NCBI GenBank assembly: GCA_945787565.1
Contig: CALZIE010000006.1
Coordinates: 1-42,867, forward strand
Direction: 5' to 3'
Length of the DNA: 42,867 nt
Origin: an uncultured Lachnospiraceae bacterium
Lineage (GTDB): Bacteria; Bacillota; Clostridia; Lachnospirales; Lachnospiraceae
The notes under the pieces were generated by a model. The model was given only the letters and a program-made list of their open reading frames with translations, was not told the origin of the DNA and did no database searches. Position numbers and translations under genes: made by a program. Below are positions 1 through 9,731 of the stretch, one piece after another (within the stretch, counting starts at the first letter, position 1; each line of letters begins with the position of its first letter).

Positions 1-47
1 TCGATACCTCACCATGCACCCGGGGCCTCTCTTGCCATTCCCTAAAT

Positions 48-1649
48 CTAAGACAAAACAGCAGCGAGCAGTTTCTTGGTGTAAGGGTGCTGAGGGGTTT
101 GGTAAATGGTGGTGGTGTCGCCGGATTCGACGATGTGGCCGTCGTACATTACAAGGACACGGTCGCATAGTTTGCGCACAACGGATAAATCATGTGAAAT
201 AAATACGTAAGAAAGGCGGTATTCCTTTCGAAGTCTTAAAAGGAGTTCCAGAATCTGTGCCTGCACTGTCACGTCAAGCGCTGACACCGGCTCATCCAGC
301 ACAATCAGCTTCTGATTCAGAATCACAGCCAATGCGATTGCAATTCTCTGTCTCTGTCCTCCGCTTAACTCATTCGGATAACGGTCTGCATACTCTGTCG
401 GAAGTCCTACATCCTTTAAGATCTTCTCAACCTTCTTCACGCGTTCCTCCTTTGCAACCTTCTTTAATCGAAGCGGCTCCTCTAACAGCCATCCGATCTT
501 CTTCGAAGGATTTAAGCTTCCATACGGATCCTGAAACACCATCTGCGGCTGCTTCACCGATGTATGGATACTTCCTTCAACCTCTTTCTGCAAATTCACT
601 AGCGCCTTTGCAAGACTCGATTTTCCGCATCCACTTTCTCCAACAATGCCTAAGATCTCGCCTTCATACAGCTGAAATGATACGCCTTTTACCGCTTCCT
701 TTTTCTTTCTCTTTTCAAAAATACGTTTCTTCTTCTCCTCATAATAAACGCGAAGATCCTTAACCGTTAAGATTTCTTCCGTCTCAATAGCTGCCGCGGT
801 CAAGGTCTGCCCCTCTTCCTTTGTAAACTCCGTCTCAATAGCTGCCGTTCCGGATGCCGCGGATAAAAGCTTCTTCGTATATTCTTTTTGCGGATTTGCA
901 AATAAAGAAGCCGTATCCTGTTCTTCCACGATCTCCCCCTGATACATTACAACTGCACGGCTGCAGATGCTCTTTATGACACCTAAATCATGAGAAATTA
1001 AAATAATGGTCGTTCCATATGTTTCATTCATTTTCTTAAGAAGGGATAGTATTTTCGCCTGAATGGTCACATCAAGTGCGGTGGTTGGCTCATCTGCAAT
1101 TAAAAGCTTTGGCTTTAGAATCATAGCCATCGCAATCATAACACGCTGTCTCATGCCGCCTGAAAGCTCATGCGGATACTTCGAAAGAAGTCCTGCCGCA
1201 TCCGGAAGCCCGGCTTCCGTTAAAATTTGAATCATGGCCTCTTCTCTTTCCTTCTTCGTCATCTCGGTATGAAGAAGAAGCATTTCTTCCACCTGATAGC
1301 CGATTGTAAGAACCGGATTTAGAGAAGTCATCGGCTCCTGAAATACCATGGACATCTCCTTGCCCCTGATATTCTGATACTGTTTATCTGTAAAATGCGT
1401 GATTTCCTTTCCATCAAAGAAGACACTGCCTCCCGTAATGGCTCCATTTGCTGCAAGAAGGCCCATAATCGAAAGAGAAGTAACACTCTTTCCGGAACCG
1501 CTTTCTCCGACAATACCTACAATCTCGCCTTCCATCACATCGAAAGAAATCCCTTTTACGGCCTTTATGCCATCTTTTCTATCCTTCCCCTGAAAGAAGG
1601 AAATACTCATATCTTTTATCTGCAAGAGGGGCGTTTTCTTATTTTCCAT
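48..1649 (-). CDS. Fused oligopeptide ABC transporter ATPase (DppD-DppF type)
   Basis: Energises import of di- or oligopeptides from the cytoplasmic face of the membrane. Two complete ABC domains lie in one chain of about 533 residues: Walker A GESGSGKSV at 48-56 and GESGCGKSS at 337-345, signatures LSGGM at 162 and LSGGQ at 428, Walker B LLIADEP at 182 and LIVLDEP at 448. In many bacteria these are two proteins (DppD/OppD and DppF/OppF); here a charged linker near residues 265-320 joins them. I chose the internal ATG at 1649, because an AAAGGGG motif precedes it and none precedes the upstream in-frame ATG at 1667. This start overlaps the permease stop by 11 bases, suggesting translational coupling. 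It is the last gene of the dpp-like unit seen here. The transporter class is sure; the exact substrate is not readable. Confidence 0.93.
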   Translation of the reverse strand: MENKKTPLLQIKDMSISFFQGKDRKDGIKAVKGISFDVMEGEIVGIVGESGSGKSVTSLSIMGLLAANGAITGGSVFFDGKEITHFTDKQYQNIRGKEMSMVFQEPMTSLNPVLTIGYQVEEMLLLHTEMTKKEREEAMIQILTEAGLPDAAGLLSKYPHELSGGMRQRVMIAMAMILKPKLLIADEPTTALDVTIQAKILSLLKKMNETYGTTIILISHDLGVIKSICSRAVVMYQGEIVEEQDTASLFANPQKEYTKKLLSAASGTAAIETEFTKEEGQTLTAAAIETEEILTVKDLRVYYEEKKKRIFEKRKKKEAVKGVSFQLYEGEILGIVGESGCGKSSLAKALVNLQKEVEGSIHTSVKQPQMVFQDPYGSLNPSKKIGWLLEEPLRLKKVAKEERVKKVEKILKDVGLPTEYADRYPNELSGGQRQRIAIALAVILNQKLIVLDEPVSALDVTVQAQILELLLRLRKEYRLSYVFISHDLSVVRKLCDRVLVMYDGHIVESGDTTTIYQTPQHPYTKKLLAAVLS

Positions 1650-2442
1650 TCTTAATTCCCCTTTCATTAATCAGACTGAATCCTAATACGGTTATCACAA
1701 TAATAAATCCCGGTGCTAACGCAAACCATGGCGCATTAAATAAATATGTCTGCGCCTCCGATAACATTCTGCCAAGAGATGCATCCGGCGGCTGTACCCC
1801 AAGACTTAAGTAACTCATTCCCGCTTCTGCCAATACTGCATTATTAAATCCTACCGTTACCGCTGAAAGTATAATCGATTTGGTGTTCGGAAGGATATGT
1901 ACGAACATAATCCGAAGATCACCAGCTCCCATTAACTTTGCATTCCGCACATAATCTAACTGCTTCTGCGCAATGAACTCACTTCTTACTACACGGGCAA
2001 AGCTTGGAATAAAGATAATACCGAGCGCCAGAATGATATTGTATTTTCCGGTCCCTAAAATGCTTACCATCACAAGCGCTAATAAAATGCTTGGAAAGGA
2101 AGCAACACCATCATTGATGCGCATCAACACTTCATCTAAGATTCCCCCATAGTATCCTGTCACCGCACCAACTAAGGTTCCAACTACTGCACCAATTGCT
2201 ACGGTGGCGATACCGATAAAGAAGGTGGTCTTCGCTCCTTCCATAACACGGCTTAAAATATCACGCCCCATATAATCCGTTCCAAATAAATGGTTAAGAC
2301 TTGGGGGGAGGTTTTTCGATGTGATGTCCATCGCATTGGGATCATATGGTGTATAAAATAACCCTACCAGCACTAAAAGCAGGACAAAGGATATCAGCAC
2401 GATTCCTAAGATAAAATTAAAATCCAACTGTCTTTTTCTCAT
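1639..2442 (-). CDS. Peptide ABC transporter permease, DppC/OppC type
   Basis: One of the two membrane subunits of the peptide importer. The 267-residue protein has an N-terminal membrane helix (about residues 10-30), a periplasm-like loop with the LFGTDYMGRDILSR segment characteristic of OppC/DppC proteins, then about five helices. The EAA loop contacting the ATPase lies around residues 160-180 (RNAKLMGAGDLRIMFVHILP). The start at 2442 has a GGAAGGAG ribosome binding site. It lies 18 bases after the DppB-type permease and overlaps the ATPase gene downstream, so the three form one transcription unit. The protein is slightly shorter than typical DppC (about 300 residues) because the N terminus is short. 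Confidence 0.93.
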   Translation of the reverse strand: MRKRQLDFNFILGIVLISFVLLLVLVGLFYTPYDPNAMDITSKNLPPSLNHLFGTDYMGRDILSRVMEGAKTTFFIGIATVAIGAVVGTLVGAVTGYYGGILDEVLMRINDGVASFPSILLALVMVSILGTGKYNIILALGIIFIPSFARVVRSEFIAQKQLDYVRNAKLMGAGDLRIMFVHILPNTKSIILSAVTVGFNNAVLAEAGMSYLSLGVQPPDASLGRMLSEAQTYLFNAPWFALAPGFIIVITVLGFSLINERGIKNGK

Positions 2443-2460
2443 GTTGTTTGCTCCTTCCTC

Positions 2461-3402
2461 CTACGAAATCTTTACTCTCGGGTCAACTTTCTGATACAGC
2501 AGATCCACAATGAAATTAATAATAATCACGACTGCAGCGATATAAAGAACGACTGCCTGCACCACATTAAAATCACGGTTTGAGATTGCCACGACTAAAA
2601 GACGTCCCATTCCCGGCAGATTGAATACCTGCTCAATAACGATTGAACCGGCAAGCACATCTGCAATAACCATACCCATAAAGGTAATAACCGGCATCAG
2701 TGCATTTTTTAACACATGCTTGTAAAGGATGCGCCTTTCCTTATTTCCCTTGCTCTTTGCCGTACGCACATAATCAAGCTGAAGCTCTCGAATCACAGAG
2801 TTTCTTAAAAACTTCACCATCATTGCAATCTTTGGAACGCTTACCGCAACCGCCGGAAAAATAATATAATGGATAAACTGGCCGAAATCCTGACTCGGTC
2901 CTACATACTTGCCTGGAATAAACCATTTTAGCATAACCCCAAAAACAAGGGTGATTAAAATCCCTAAAAAGAAAGACGGCACTGCCATACAGGTCTGTGT
3001 CAATAATGTAATCAAACGATCTACCATTCCGTTCTGCTTTCTGGAACAGAGAATCCCAAGGGGGATTGAAACCACGATAATGATTACAATGGACAGCCCG
3101 GCAAGCCATATCGTAACCGGAAGACGCTCCTTTACTAAGGATGTGACACTTACACTATACTGACTGGAGTTCCCGAAATCTCCTTTTACAGCACCTCCTA
3201 AAAATCTTGTGAATCTTACTACCATGCTGTCATTTAAACCCAGTGATTCTCTGAGTGCTTCTACCTGCTCTTCTGTCGCATCCATTCCAAGCTTTGATAA
3301 TGCTCCGTCTCCGGGAATTACCTGAAAAGCAACGAATGTCAAAAGAGAGACCAACAATAGCGTCAGCACAAGCGTAATGATTTTCTTGACATAAAATCGC
3401 AT
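2461..3402 (-). CDS. Peptide ABC transporter permease, DppB/OppB type
   Basis: The second membrane subunit of the peptide importer, 313 residues, near the usual family length. The N-terminal helix (residues 7-29) is followed by the family's conserved segment VIPGDGA and by LGLNDSMVVRF, then five further helices. The EAA motif is in RTAKSKGNKERRILYKHVLKNALMPV, and the C terminus ends with the typical LYQKVDPRVKIS. It lies downstream of the binding-protein gene across a 106-base gap containing a 14-bp hairpin, and 18 bases upstream of the DppC-type permease. Family assignment is firm. Substrate range (di- versus oligopeptide) is inferred only from the operon. Confidence 0.94.
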   Translation of the reverse strand: MRFYVKKIITLVLTLLLVSLLTFVAFQVIPGDGALSKLGMDATEEQVEALRESLGLNDSMVVRFTRFLGGAVKGDFGNSSQYSVSVTSLVKERLPVTIWLAGLSIVIIIVVSIPLGILCSRKQNGMVDRLITLLTQTCMAVPSFFLGILITLVFGVMLKWFIPGKYVGPSQDFGQFIHYIIFPAVAVSVPKIAMMVKFLRNSVIRELQLDYVRTAKSKGNKERRILYKHVLKNALMPVITFMGMVIADVLAGSIVIEQVFNLPGMGRLLVVAISNRDFNVVQAVVLYIAAVVIIINFIVDLLYQKVDPRVKIS

Positions 3403-3457
3403 TGCTTTTACTCCTTTAGCCTGATCTATTCATAGTTTTTATCGTTTCCTAAAACCT

Positions 3458-3498
3458 ATACAAGCTTATGCCAATTTTTCATTAGCATAAGCTTGTAT
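3458..3498 (-). terminator. Intra-operon hairpin after the binding-protein gene
   Basis: A perfect 14-bp stem (3458-3471 with 3485-3498, arm ATACAAGCTTATGC) with a 13-base loop sits between the binding-protein gene and the DppB-type permease. On the transcribed strand it is followed by AGGTTTT, a weak U-tract. Such hairpins often protect or partly terminate the message, so the binding protein is made in excess over the permeases. The stem is seen directly; the role is inferred. Confidence 0.6.
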
Positions 3499-3508
3499 GG
3501 TGTTGTAC

Positions 3509-5149
3509 CTACTGATGATTTTCTGGTGTTCCTGTATAAGCAACAACAGACATATCCTGAACATAAACGGGATAGAAGGTATAACCGGTCAGTTTCTTAT
3601 TTACAGCCACTAAAAGTGCTGGATCCTGGATATAAACACTTGCTGCGTCATTTGTCAGAATTTCCTGAAGTTCTTTGTACTTCTGAATCTTAATATCCTG
3701 ATCAATCGTACCAATTGCTTCTGCAAAAATCGTATCGAATTCTGCATTCTCATAGTTTAAGAAGTTATTACTTGCAGTGGAACGATAGCGCTTTAATACA
3801 TCACTTGGCGCTAATTTCGCATCCAGACCTACAATCGTTGCTTCATAATCTCTTGCCTTATATACATCGGAAAGCCAGCTTGCCCATTCAATTAACTGAA
3901 TCTTCGCATCGATTCCGACTGCTTTTAACTGTTCCACGATTACCTGTGCGGTATCCACATGGAACTGATAGTTCGATGGCACTTTAATGGTAAAGCTAAA
4001 TCCATCTGCATAACCAGCCTCAGCTAATAATTCTTTTGCTTTTTCTGGATTATACGCATATACATCTTCTAATGTGTCATTGTAGTAAATGGAGAAACCA
4101 TGGAACATATTGCTACCGATGATCTGTCCCTTTCCACCTGCTACCATATCAAGGATGCCCTGACGATCGATTGCATAGCAAAGAGCCTGTCTTACTAGCA
4201 TATTGTCAAATGGAGCCGCCTGATTGTTTAAGAATAATCCCTGTACTAAGTTCATATTTCCTACTTCGATATCATAAGTAGAAGAAAGCTGATTTGCCTG
4301 TTCTTCTGTCAGATATGGGAAGATATCGATGGCTCCTGCCATTAATTCCATAAATGCAGAATCCGTATTGGCTGAAATCTTAAAGGTTACCTGATCTAAA
4401 TAAGGTACGCCTTCCACATAGTAATCTTCATTCTTTTCCATAACAATGGACTGTAATGGTGTGTAGGAAACGAACTTAAATGGTCCGGTTCCAACTGGTG
4501 TTTCTGCCTGTCCGTCATAATCTTTCGGAATGATTGGAGTGGTTAAATAACCGATCAACTCCGTATTTGGCTCGCTTAAAAGAATCTGAATCTGTGTCTT
4601 ACCCTCTTCTGTTACCATAGAAGTAATATCCGCAATAACAGAAAGCGCCGATTCTACTTTCACTTCTGGATCAGAAGTCTCAAGCATACCGGCGCTGCGT
4701 TTGATTGAATATATAACATCATCCGCTGTAACAAGATTTCCATTATGGAACTGCACACCATCTCTTAATGTGAATGTGTAAGTCATTCCATCTTCTGAGA
4801 TGCTGTAATCACTTGCTACTGCTGGAACTAAATTTCCATCTTTGTCAGGCTTCACTAAGCCCTCAAATATGTTATAAAGTACCTCATTAGTTCCTGCCGC
4901 AACTGCTTTGTGTGGGTCAAGACTATCCAAATCCTGTGTAATTCCTACAATAACTGAGCCACCATATACTGGTTCATCGGCATCGGCTGTCATATCGCTG
5001 CTGCTTTCACCATTCTGGTCTTCCGAAAGATTGTTCTCATTAGCAGAATTCGTGCTGCCTCCATCCTCTTTATTTCCGCCACTACATCCGTAGAGTGCAG
5101 TTAAAGCAAACATCGACAGTAAGAGAAGAATTCCTATCCTCTTTTTCAT
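3509..5149 (-). CDS. Peptide-binding lipoprotein of the ABC transporter (SBP_bac_5 family)
   Basis: Extracellular receptor for the peptide importer, 546 residues, the normal length for the DppA/OppA family. A lipoprotein signal is clear: Met-Lys-Lys-Arg, a hydrophobic stretch, then the lipobox LYGC with the lipidated Cys at residue 22. An acidic, Ser/Asn-rich linker follows (about 23-60). The mature part starts with GGSVIVGITQDLDSLDPHKA and contains YTFTLRDGVQFHNG and PVGTGPFKF, the usual SBP_bac_5 landmarks. The ATG at 5149 has an AGGAGG ribosome binding site, and a good promoter lies at 5223-5251. It is the first gene of the transporter unit. Ligand (peptide versus nickel, opine or sugar) cannot be told from sequence alone; an M20 peptidase-like gene upstream favours peptides or acylated amino acids. 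Confidence 0.93.
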   Translation of the reverse strand: MKKRIGILLLLSMFALTALYGCSGGNKEDGGSTNSANENNLSEDQNGESSSDMTADADEPVYGGSVIVGITQDLDSLDPHKAVAAGTNEVLYNIFEGLVKPDKDGNLVPAVASDYSISEDGMTYTFTLRDGVQFHNGNLVTADDVIYSIKRSAGMLETSDPEVKVESALSVIADITSMVTEEGKTQIQILLSEPNTELIGYLTTPIIPKDYDGQAETPVGTGPFKFVSYTPLQSIVMEKNEDYYVEGVPYLDQVTFKISANTDSAFMELMAGAIDIFPYLTEEQANQLSSTYDIEVGNMNLVQGLFLNNQAAPFDNMLVRQALCYAIDRQGILDMVAGGKGQIIGSNMFHGFSIYYNDTLEDVYAYNPEKAKELLAEAGYADGFSFTIKVPSNYQFHVDTAQVIVEQLKAVGIDAKIQLIEWASWLSDVYKARDYEATIVGLDAKLAPSDVLKRYRSTASNNFLNYENAEFDTIFAEAIGTIDQDIKIQKYKELQEILTNDAASVYIQDPALLVAVNKKLTGYTFYPVYVQDMSVVAYTGTPENHQ

Positions 5150-5222
5150 AACTCTTTCCTCCTAAAATAAACGTTCTTTCTTATTATGAAATTGTAGTGC
5201 CAAGATTATTCTCAGCCTTTCC

Positions 5223-5251
5223 ATCATACCCTCATTATCCCAATTTTTCAA
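5223..5251 (-). promoter_or_regulatory. Sigma-A-type promoter of the peptide transporter operon
   Basis: On the minus strand TTGAAA (5246-5251) and TATGAT (5223-5228) are separated by 17 bases, placing the transcript start about 65 bases before the binding-protein ATG. Both hexamers are one mismatch from consensus. Confidence 0.6.
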
Positions 5252-5327
5252 GTATTATTTTGGAAAATATATTCTCCGTTTTTTAGTTGTAATCCTTGCC
5301 TTTTTTGTATTGCTTCTATAAACGACT

Positions 5328-5369
5328 TTTGGCAGAGAACCGGTTGTCTATCGCAAGTTCTCTGCCAAA
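5328..5369 (-). terminator. Hairpin after the M20 amidohydrolase gene
   Basis: A 13-bp perfect stem (5328-5340 with 5357-5369, arm TTTGGCAGAGAAC) lies just after the M20 stop codon and before the dpp-like promoter. It lacks a clear U-tract on the minus strand, so it may be a weak terminator or an mRNA end-stabiliser. It suggests that the M20 gene and the transporter are at least partly separate transcripts. Confidence 0.5.
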
Positions 5370-5382
5370 TAAAGATGTTGCA

Positions 5383-6549
5383 TTACCGTATATTATCCGA
5401 ATACTCCATGGCAAATGCCACGTAAAGCATCACGGAATTGATAACCGCCCGTTCATCGATATTAAAATGTTCATGATGATTTGGATATGCACGTCCTAAT
5501 GCCTTATTCCCCGCACCGACAAAAGCAAACACCCCTGGCACCTGCTGCTGATAGGTCGAAAAATCTTCCCCAAGCATCATCTTCGGAACCGGAATGATAT
5601 CCTCTGCCTCAAATAACTTTGATGCCCCAATCATGCAAAGATCGGTTAAAACCGGATCATTGTTTACCTCCGGATGAAGACTTCTCTTATAATTCACATG
5701 ACAGGATGCTCCGTAACAAGTCGCAGTGGACAAGGCAATCCGTTTGATGGACTGCTCAATATGATGCTGTGCCTCATAAGAGAAATGACGTGCCGTCCCC
5801 TCTAATCTTGCCTCACCGGATATAATGTTATGAGCCGACCCGGATGTGAATTTTCCAATTGTCACTACTGCTGTATCCACCGGATCAATCTCCCTGCTTA
5901 TAATCGACTGGAGGTTCATTACAAGTGCAGCACCTGCCAAAGTGGCATCCACACACTGCTGTGGTTTTCCGGCATGCCCCGGTTTTCCGGTCATATTAAT
6001 CGTGAAATAATCCGATGCCGCCATTCTTGGTCCTGCTTCAATATTGATTTTCCCACATGGAATATCGGTAAACACATGAAGCCCAAAGATTGCTACCACA
6101 TCATCTAAATTACCGCTTTCACACATCAGCTTAGCTCCCTGACTAATCTCCTCTCCCGGCTGAAAAATCAGTTTTACGGTGCAATTTAAATTCTCTTCGT
6201 ATTTTTTCAAAACCAGGGCTGCTCCTAAAAGCGCTGCTGTATGGGCATCATGTCCACAAGCATGCATGATTCCAGGATTCTTTGATTTATATGCCACTTC
6301 ATTCTTCTCTTCAATTGGAAGCGCATCCATATCTGCTCTTAAAGCAATTACTTTCTCGCCCGTTCCAACCATTCCGATTACACCTGTTTCCCCTACCGTA
6401 GTAAACGGAATACCCATATTCGTTAATTCTTCCTGAATGCGTTTTGAAGTCTCATATTCTTTCATACTAAGTTCCGGAAACTGATGAAAATGTTTTCTCA
6501 TCCGAATCACATAGTTGCTGATAAGTTCCGTTTCTCTTCTAATATCCAT
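5383..6549 (-). CDS. M20 family amidohydrolase (N-acyl amino acid or peptide hydrolase)
   Basis: Zinc-type cytoplasmic amidohydrolase of the M20/IAA-amino-acid hydrolase group, which removes acyl or aminoacyl groups from amino acids and small peptides. The metal-binding motif HACGHDAHTAALLGA is at about 96-110 and FQPGEEISQGAK at 129-140, with the catalytic Glu pair at 133-134. The start is set at the ATG at 6549, which follows an AGGTGG ribosome binding site; the GTG three codons earlier would sit inside that site. The gene is about 388 residues, as usual for the family, and lies directly upstream of the peptide importer, so a role in processing imported peptides or N-acyl amino acids is likely. 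The exact substrate (N-acetyl-diaminopimelate, hippurate, carnosine-like) cannot be decided here. Confidence 0.9.
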   Translation of the reverse strand: MDIRRETELISNYVIRMRKHFHQFPELSMKEYETSKRIQEELTNMGIPFTTVGETGVIGMVGTGEKVIALRADMDALPIEEKNEVAYKSKNPGIMHACGHDAHTAALLGAALVLKKYEENLNCTVKLIFQPGEEISQGAKLMCESGNLDDVVAIFGLHVFTDIPCGKINIEAGPRMAASDYFTINMTGKPGHAGKPQQCVDATLAGAALVMNLQSIISREIDPVDTAVVTIGKFTSGSAHNIISGEARLEGTARHFSYEAQHHIEQSIKRIALSTATCYGASCHVNYKRSLHPEVNNDPVLTDLCMIGASKLFEAEDIIPVPKMMLGEDFSTYQQQVPGVFAFVGAGNKALGRAYPNHHEHFNIDERAVINSVMLYVAFAMEYSDNIR

Positions 6550-6734
6550 ATGTACCACCTGTTATTTCTTTTGACGAACCCCTGCACGGCATTTCCGTCA
6601 ACTCTTTTCTTCCATAGTCTACCATGAAACTTTCATAAATTCCACATCATTTTCCGAATCATTCCTGATTTTAGGCATTTTCCTTCCTCTCGTTGCTTCT
6701 ATAGAAAGGACCCGACAGACTATAAATACAGACA

Positions 6735-6891
6735 CCTTGTAAGAAAACAAAGTGGCTTCGCCACTCTAGGCCCCGCTCATCTTTCTCAGGGCGATGTCAC
6801 TTTGTCGCGCCGTAGCGTAATCAGAGTGCGCATCCCTCGGAGAGTTTTTGATTCATAGGAAATTGCTCTGCAATTCCCTATGAATCAAAAA
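6735..6891. repeat. Structured intergenic element with nested inverted repeats
   Basis: The 446-base gap between the M20 gene and the cellobiose phosphorylase gene holds several inverted repeats rather than a gene. ACAAAGTG at 6747-6754 pairs with CACTTTGT at 6798-6805; inside is a short hairpin AGTGGC-TTC-GCCACT at 6751-6765. Further right, 6845-6865 pairs with 6871-6891 (21-bp arms, one mismatch, 5-base loop). The segment 6755-6845 is richer in G and C than its surroundings. No reading frame of note is present. It resembles a dispersed palindromic repeat, or a structured RNA at the 3' end of the phosphorylase message, but I do not recognise the family. Confidence 0.5.
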
Positions 6892-6933
6892 AGCTTTGGA
6901 AGTCTGCTTGTTGCATCAGACTTCCAAAGCTTT
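6890..6933 (-). terminator. Terminator of the cellobiose phosphorylase gene
   Basis: A perfect 17-bp stem (6890-6906 with 6917-6933, arm AAAGCTTTGGAAGTCTG) with a 10-base loop follows the gene and runs into TTTTTT on the transcribed strand. This is a textbook intrinsic terminator. A second 21-bp hairpin follows immediately (6845-6891). Confidence 0.85.
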
Positions 6934-7004
6934 CTCCCACATTCCCTTACTATTTTTGTTTTTATATAAGTCTTAAGACTCTAGCACCTTTCGGTCACAG
7001 CACA

Positions 7005-9497
7005 TTATAATACTGCCTCTACCACATGAGTCTGCCCGTCATGGAAGGATGGAATAATATTTCCTTCAACTCGTACCCCATCCACAACTAAAGAAGTGAT
7101 GCCAGATGACTTATGATCCGGATTCTTTACTGTAATCTTGAACGTATCACCACGGAACACTCTTACTACTTCATACTGATCCCATTCAGCTGGTATAGAA
7201 GGATCGATCATTAAACCATCAAACTCCGGCTTGATTCCTAAGATATACTGAGAGATTGCAACAAAGTTCCAGGATGCGGTTCCGGTAAGCCAGGAGTTCT
7301 TTGCCTCACCAAATCTCCTTGCATCCTTTCCTGCAACCATCTGTGCATATACATATGGCTCCAGTCTGTGTACCTCTGAGTATTCCTCTGTATAAGCAGG
7401 TGCGATTCTTGTATAGTAATCAAATGCCTTATCGCCATGGCCCATTGCTGCCTCCGCACAGATAATCCATGCATTATTATGACAGAAGATACCTGCGTTT
7501 TCTTTATAGCCTGCAGGATACGTGGAGATTTCACCGTATTCCACATAATATCTTGTAAATGCCGGATTATTCAAAACAAGGCCATACTTGGTTCCTAAAT
7601 ACTTATCAACCGATTCCAGTGCCTTCGCAGCCTTTCCATCTTCTATCCCGCACTTTCCAAGTACACAAAAGCCCTGGCTTTCAATGAAGATTTTGCCTTC
7701 CTCGCATTCCTTGCTTCCAATCTTTTTGCCATAGTCATCATAAGCACGAAGGAACCATTCTCCGTCATAACCGTCACGCATAATGACTTCACGCATCTTC
7801 TCTACTTCGTCAAATGCTCGTTTTGCTTCTTCTTCCTTGCCCATCTTTTCCATCAGTCTTGCATATTCTTCGCCAATAAAGGTGAACATACCTGCAATCA
7901 TAACGGATTCTGCTACCTTTCCGTCCTTGCTGGTTACCGTCTGGAAGGATTCTCCCGATTCCGTTGAGAAGCAGTTTAAATTCAGACAGTCATTCCAGTC
8001 TGCACGACCGATTAAAGGAAGTCCATGCGGTCCTACATTATTGATCACATGATCGAATGCTCTCTTTAAATGATCGCTCAATGGCATTGCAAGCTCTTCC
8101 TTATTGTCATATGGTGTATTCACAGAAAGAATATCATAATCACCGGTCTCTTTAATATAAGCTACTACTGCTAAGATAAGCCATAATGGGTCATCATTAA
8201 AGTTTCCGCCAATCTCGTCATTGCCCTTTTTCGTAAGAGGCTGATACTGATGATATGCTCCGCCGTCCGGCAACTGAGTGGATGCAAGATCAATAATTCT
8301 CTCTCTTGCACGGTCTGGAATCTGATGAACAAATCCTAAAAGATCCTGGTTGGAATCTCTAAATCCCATTCCTCTTCCGATACCGGATTCAAAATAGGAA
8401 GCACTTCTGGAAAGATTGAAGGTTACCATGCATTGATACTGATTCCAGATATTCACCATACGATTAAGCTTATCATCTGCAGAAGAAAGCGTGTACTTAG
8501 AAAGAAGCTGATTCCAGTTATCTTTTAATCTTGCAAGTTCTCTGTCTGCATCTGCAGCAGTCTTAAACTTAGCAATCATCTCTTCTGCTTTTTTCTTGTT
8601 GATTACGTTGCTTCCGTTCGGTGCCCAGGTGGACTGCAATAATCCTTCGGTATCTACTTTCCCCACCTGATACTCCCATTTCTGATCATGCTCATTCTCC
8701 ACATATCCAAGCACAAATACAAAATCCTTTGTCTCACCTGGTTTTAATCTCATCTCAATAGAGTGAGAAGCAATTGGAGACCATCCATCTGCTACGGAAT
8801 TCTTACTCCTTCCTTCCTTTACGACTTTCGGACTTTCAAATCCGCCATATGTTCCAAGGAACGTTTCCCTGTCAGAATCGAATCCGGTAATCGGCGTGTT
8901 TACGGAATAAAAAGCATAGTGGTCTCTTCTTTCTTTATACTCGGTCTTATGATAAATAACAGAACCCTTTACTTCTACTTCACCGGTACTAAAATTCCTC
9001 TGAAAGTTTGTGCTGTCATCCTGTGCGTTCCATAAGCACCATTCAATAAAGGAAAACAGCGTAACTTTCTTTTCCTTATCACTTTCATTAGTAATGCTTA
9101 CTTTATGTACTTCCCCATTATAATCAAGCGGCACAAAGAATGTCACCTTCGCTTTCAGTCCTTTTCTCTTGCCGGTAATTGTCGTATATCCCATGCCGTG
9201 ACGACATTCATAAAAATCAAGCTCTCTTTTTGCCGGTGCATAGCCTGGTGACCAGAAATCATCCTCTTCTTTCAGATAGAAATAACGGCCTCCGCCCAAA
9301 TCAAGCGGAACATTATTATAACGGAAACGAGTGATTCTTCTTAGTTTGGCATCCTTAAAAAAGCTGTAACCACCCGCTGTATTTGAAATAAGTGAGAAAA
9401 ATTCCTGTGAGCCTAAATAGTTAATCCAAGGGTATGGTGTTTCCGGTGTTGTAATCACGTACTCTTTGTTGTCATCATCAAAATAACCGAATTTCAT
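7005..9497 (-). CDS. Cellobiose phosphorylase (GH94)
   Basis: Cytoplasmic phosphorolysis of cellobiose to glucose and alpha-glucose 1-phosphate (EC 2.4.1.20), saving one ATP compared with hydrolysis. The 830-residue protein follows the Cellvibrio gilvus enzyme closely as I recall it: the N terminus [19 protein letters not shown] (5-23), then [39 protein letters not shown] (372-391), and [12 protein letters not shown] (497-508) with the general-acid aspartate. The length fits cellobiose rather than cellodextrin phosphorylase (about 980). An AGGAGA ribosome binding site precedes the ATG. It stands alone, with its own promoter, terminator and upstream dyads, and no sugar transporter beside it, so cellobiose must enter through a system encoded elsewhere. 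Confidence 0.95.
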   Translation of the reverse strand: MKFGYFDDDNKEYVITTPETPYPWINYLGSQEFFSLISNTAGGYSFFKDAKLRRITRFRYNNVPLDLGGGRYFYLKEEDDFWSPGYAPAKRELDFYECRHGMGYTTITGKRKGLKAKVTFFVPLDYNGEVHKVSITNESDKEKKVTLFSFIEWCLWNAQDDSTNFQRNFSTGEVEVKGSVIYHKTEYKERRDHYAFYSVNTPITGFDSDRETFLGTYGGFESPKVVKEGRSKNSVADGWSPIASHSIEMRLKPGETKDFVFVLGYVENEHDQKWEYQVGKVDTEGLLQSTWAPNGSNVINKKKAEEMIAKFKTAADADRELARLKDNWNQLLSKYTLSSADDKLNRMVNIWNQYQCMVTFNLSRSASYFESGIGRGMGFRDSNQDLLGFVHQIPDRARERIIDLASTQLPDGGAYHQYQPLTKKGNDEIGGNFNDDPLWLILAVVAYIKETGDYDILSVNTPYDNKEELAMPLSDHLKRAFDHVINNVGPHGLPLIGRADWNDCLNLNCFSTESGESFQTVTSKDGKVAESVMIAGMFTFIGEEYARLMEKMGKEEEAKRAFDEVEKMREVIMRDGYDGEWFLRAYDDYGKKIGSKECEEGKIFIESQGFCVLGKCGIEDGKAAKALESVDKYLGTKYGLVLNNPAFTRYYVEYGEISTYPAGYKENAGIFCHNNAWIICAEAAMGHGDKAFDYYTRIAPAYTEEYSEVHRLEPYVYAQMVAGKDARRFGEAKNSWLTGTASWNFVAISQYILGIKPEFDGLMIDPSIPAEWDQYEVVRVFRGDTFKITVKNPDHKSSGITSLVVDGVRVEGNIIPSFHDGQTHVVEAVL

Positions 9498-9535
9498 GCT
9501 TCTTTCTCCTCTTTTCTCTTATTCTAATCTCTGCT

Positions 9536-9549
9536 AAAACGTTTGCGTT
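9536..9549. promoter_or_regulatory. LacI/CcpA-like operator before cellobiose phosphorylase
   Basis: AAAACGTTTGCGTT contains the 8-base palindrome AAACGTTT centred on CG, the pattern bound by LacI-family repressors and CcpA (cre sites). It lies about 40 bases before the ATG and downstream of the proposed promoter, where a bound repressor would block elongation. Match to the cre consensus is partial, so a local sugar repressor is equally possible. Confidence 0.5.
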
Positions 9550-9602
9550 ATAACCACATGGGCGTTTTTTTACTTCTACTTCCCTTCCCTATCGCTAAAC
9601 CC

Positions 9603-9631
9603 ATTATATAGCACTTGTAATTTTTTTACAA
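9603..9631 (-). promoter_or_regulatory. Promoter of cellobiose phosphorylase
   Basis: On the minus strand TTGTAA (9626-9631) and a perfect TATAAT (9603-9608) are 17 bases apart. The transcript would start near 9596, giving a leader of about 100 bases that contains the AAACGTTT operator. Confidence 0.6.
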
Positions 9632-9689
9632 CCCAACTTATTACCAAAAACAGAATTAGACCCTTGTGAAAAATATACGAAGATTTTTA

Positions 9690-9702
9690 ACGAAACTTTC
9701 GT
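9690..9702. promoter_or_regulatory. Dyad ACGAAA-N-TTTCGT
   Basis: A 13-base perfect dyad, ACGAAACTTTCGT, in the divergent gap between cellobiose phosphorylase and uracil permease. It shares its half-site with the dyad at 9732-9748 and lies about 60 bases upstream of the -35 of the phosphorylase promoter. A paired activator-binding site is inferred. Confidence 0.45.
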
Positions 9703-9731
9703 AAATATCCTCTTTAATACTGTAAATATAT

